A stretch of 5,267 bases of DNA from Deltaproteobacteria bacterium (lineage in GTDB: Bacteria > Desulfobacterota > Desulfarculia > Adiutricales > Adiutricaceae): the NCBI GenBank assembly GCA_031278835.1, contig JAITJP010000179.1, positions 1-5,267 of the forward strand. Direction: 5' to 3'. The position numbers were made by a program, and so were the translations under genes. The notes beneath the pieces are model-generated. The model made no database searches. It was not told the origin of the DNA and worked only from the letters and a program-made list of their open reading frames with translations. Shown here in pieces: positions 5,101-5,267 of this stretch; positions within the stretch are counted from its first letter, which is position 1, and each line of letters opens with the position of its first letter.

Positions 5101-5267
5101 AATTAGAGTATAAACTTAATGGGTTAGAAAAAGGAGCTCATCAGCCAGACCCTGGACCTTTTTAAGATCAGGCTTAGAAAAAAAATTTTAGCCAAAGGCC
5201 GGTTTATAAAAAGCCTGGCCAAGATCAAGAACGGTTAGCCGCGAAAAGCCAAAATAGCCGACAGGGC
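5101..5267 (+). pseudogene. Degenerate copy of the phoB 3' end
   Basis: This stretch aligns with the end of phoB (from base 4674 to the last codons) and runs off the window. Over 5140-5226 against 4716-4802 I count 66 of 87 identical bases without gaps. After a 6-base insertion (5227-5232) a further 26 of 35 bases match to the window edge. Upstream, 5101-5139 matches at about 25 of 39 bases with one 3-base deletion. Translated, ISQTLDLFKIRLRKK and KGRFIKSLAKI correspond to NSRTVDVHMAMLRKK and KGRFIKTLPKI of PhoB. In-frame TAG codons at 5104, 5125 and 5236 disable it. Mismatches fall on codon positions 1, 2 and 3 as 6, 9 and 6, with no third-position bias, as expected without selection. Similarity includes the nonconserved tail encoding MADTAR, so it comes from phoB itself or a very close paralogue. 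Confidence 0.82.

Noticed and set aside
1..5267. CRISPR arrays, tRNA or rRNA genes, insertion sequences, riboswitches
   Set aside because: I saw no spaced identical repeats, cloverleaf-like sequence, transposase frame with terminal repeats, or recognisable riboswitch core anywhere in the window.

Overview
The window holds one intact phosphate-uptake and phosphate-sensing operon on the + strand, in the order pstC-pstA-pstB-phoU-phoB (753-4844). Upstream is the 3' end of an unrelated membrane-protein gene (2-556). Downstream is a decaying, gene-poor stretch that ends in a degenerate copy of the 3' end of phoB (5101-5267). The organism is a bacterium; the sequence alone does not fix its phylum. 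A Pst system with PhoU and an OmpR/PhoB-type regulator, plus a Pho-box-like direct repeat with an 11-bp period, suggests a Gram-negative proteobacterial or Desulfobacterota-like host (inference, low confidence). The operon genes have mid GC, use GCC heavily for alanine and are rich in GGCC. Gaps between genes are AT-rich. The pseudogene tail and the A-rich region after phoB are compatible with a genome losing DNA, as in some host-associated bacteria, but one window cannot prove this.

Layout: 2-556 encodes the C-terminal 184 residues of an unrecognised multi-pass membrane protein, closed by a strong intrinsic terminator (605-656). The gap before pstC carries a 15-bp palindrome (661-675), a three-repeat Pho-box-like element (691-719) and a possible -10 (740-745) only a few bases from the pstC ATG, which has no Shine-Dalgarno. 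pstC and pstA are separated by 77 bp, pstA and pstB by 6 bp, pstB and phoU by 40 bp, and phoU and phoB by 78 bp. The last gap has a palindrome overlapping a possible internal promoter. From 4845 to 5100 I find no convincing gene.

How the genes work together (established for the families): PstC and PstA form the membrane channel and PstB is the ATPase of a high-affinity phosphate importer. PhoU reports transporter state and restrains signalling when phosphate is ample. PhoB, when phosphorylated, binds Pho boxes and turns on the pst genes, closing a feedback loop. Two usual partners are missing here: the periplasmic phosphate-binding protein PstS and the sensor kinase PhoR, which must be encoded elsewhere if the system is complete. 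I see no novel system. The points most worth following are the relic phoB tail, the promoter architecture and the absent partners.
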